Assembly (NCBI RefSeq): GCF_000150275.1
Contig: NW_002060944.1
Coordinates: 9,216,222-9,280,221, forward strand
DNA from: Trichoplax adhaerens
Taxonomy: Eukaryota > Placozoa > Uniplacotomia > Trichoplacea > Trichoplacidae
Direction of reading: 5' to 3'
DNA length: 64,000 bases
How positions within the stretch are numbered: position 1 is the first letter of the stretch; each line of letters starts with the position of its first letter. The position numbers and the translations under genes are program-made. Under the pieces are notes generated by a model. That model saw nothing but the letters and a program-made list of their open reading frames with translations, was not told where the DNA came from and ran no database searches. Shown here in pieces: positions 63,083-64,000 of this stretch.

Positions 63083-63104
63083 CTCTCTCTCTCTCTCTCT
63101 CTCT
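63083..63104. repeat. (CT)11 microsatellite
   Basis: Eleven CT units without interruption, preceded by GGATGGACGGACG. A shorter (CT)7 run sits in the corresponding upstream block of SHMT (13,037-13,050). Confidence 0.97.
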
Positions 63105-63140
63105 TCAGCCTAGTGACTGTTTTAGCAATGACTTCGAGTA

Positions 63141-63910
63141 CTGTACTGTACTGTAGTCTACAGTATGTGCATGGTCAACATGGTACATGGCAGAAAGTTG
63201 GAGAGGAAGAAATTCTTTTTTTCTCTTTTACAAGCCCTGACCATGTCATACCTGAACATCGTGTACATGTAAATATGTACCTGATCGATTTATACCCTTT
63301 ATGTTCGCTGGTCCATGGACCTCGACAACGGCTACTCAATCAAAATGGTACGCGGTAGCATTTTGATTGAGTAATCCTTGACCTCTACACTGAATCTACA
63401 GTACTGTAATATTGACTAGGCCAAACTGGAGAGTACTGTACATTGTACAGGGTACAATCACTGTCCTAAATTCTCAGTATGGTTGGTAGAATGGTATCTT
63501 CTGTATTTCTAGAGTTCCATATTCCGTTCCATTCAGCTATTATGACTTTTGTGTGCTTATGGACTCTATTATAGACAGTGGAAGAGCATTTTTGAAGATG
63601 TATTTTATATACTGCAGTCGCATTAGCTTCATAGAATAGTAGATTGCCACATCCATCCTCCCTCTATTCCATCTTGGTACAGTATCGATCCTTTTCAGAC
63701 GGATGTCCGTCCATCCAACATTAGCGTAAGATATGGCTATGCTGAACTTTCAGTACAGTACTGTACTGTACTGAAAGCGTTGTTACCAAGGAGACCAGTC
63801 CGTAGCCACTTCTATTGCGGCCCATTTTGTGTGAATTTGGCAGTACTGTGCTGTACAATAGTGGTAGATCGTTGTAAGTAGTAAGTACAGTAAAGTGAGT
63901 AGAGTGAATA
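63141..63910. promoter_or_regulatory. GTAC-palindrome cluster upstream of LENG8
   Basis: TACTGTACTGTACTGTAG occurs near 63,143, AGTACTGTACATTGTACAGG near 63,432 and AGTACTGTGCTGTACAATAG near 63,842. The most striking item is at 63,747-63,777: two perfectly complementary 15-base arms (CTTTCAGTACAGTAC and GTACTGTACTGAAAG) separated by one T. The cluster lies 0.9-1.7 kb 5' of LENG8 and could equally belong to an unseen plus-strand gene beyond the window. Confidence 0.5.
63333..63373. other. Perfect 15-bp inverted repeat with 11-nt loop
   Basis: TACTCAATCAAAATG at 63,333-63,347 is exactly complementary to CATTTTGATTGAGTA at 63,359-63,373; the loop is GTACGCGGTAG. Fifteen uninterrupted pairs are unlikely by chance. 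It could be a small structured RNA, a miniature-element terminus pair or a cruciform. None of these can be settled from sequence alone. Confidence 0.75.
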
Positions 63911-64000
63911 TCGCGCATTCTGACAGGTCTATCAAATGGTAATACTATCTGTTAAATGAGCACATTATCGTAAACCGTTAGCAAAGCGACGGGAGTTGCA

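Noticed and set aside
1..64000. CRISPR arrays, insertion sequences, operons, ribosome binding sites
   Set aside because: The window is spliced eukaryotic nuclear DNA. The tandem arrays have no unique spacers, and no transposase, integrase or reverse transcriptase coding sequence was recognised.

Overview
This is nuclear DNA from an intron-rich, AT-rich eukaryote, almost certainly an early-branching animal. Five multi-exon genes, all on the minus strand, could be reconstructed by joining short exons across introns that are mostly 50-350 bp. Their products are metazoan-type proteins: TSEN54, an unconventional myosin, CCP110/CP110, LENG8, and a pair of secreted paralogues. A sixth gene, on the plus strand, is an intronless SHMT. 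Compact introns, low GC, a centriolar capping protein and a myosin that resembles class XX (Dachs) fit a placozoan such as Trichoplax best. The species call is inference from gene style, not a match to a known sequence.

Layout. 1-12.4 kb: no gene found; mostly AT-rich sequence with at least four families of old tandem repeats. 12.4-14.56 kb: a less AT-rich block with GTAC-rich palindromes, a 130-bp tandem array and a 32-bp array, leading into SHMT (14,571-15,983, +). 16.58-18.79 kb: TSEN54 (-, 10 exons, 302 aa), convergent with SHMT. 18.8-21.7 kb: intergenic, with a ~200-bp tandem array and a perfect hairpin. 21.73-28.25 kb: myosin (-), probably with a 5' exon at 31.6-32.13 kb. 32.1-37.2 kb: intergenic. 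37.21-41.74 kb: CCP110 (-, 12 exons, 656 aa). 41.9-42.0 kb: a second GTAC-palindrome cluster. 44.97-46.61 and 53.98-56.05 kb: two paralogous secreted eight-cysteine proteins of unrecognised family. 57.79-62.23 kb: LENG8 (-, 14 exons, 695 aa). 63.1-63.9 kb: a third GTAC-palindrome cluster and a perfect 15-bp hairpin.

Main points of interest. (1) Two introns carry minor-spliceosome (U12) signals: an AT-AC intron in LENG8 and a GT-AG U12-type intron in CCP110. (2) The secreted paralogue pair keeps eight cysteines and the same signal-peptide exon structure, with no recognisable domain. (3) GTAC/TACTGTAC palindromes cluster 5' of three unrelated genes (SHMT, CCP110, LENG8). (4) SHMT is intronless among intron-dense neighbours, which suggests a retrogene. 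The genes are a mixed set (tRNA splicing, actin motor, centriole cap, mRNA export/processing, one-carbon metabolism, secretion) with no operon logic. Exon boundaries were derived by hand from reading frame, splice signals and family similarity, without transcript data.
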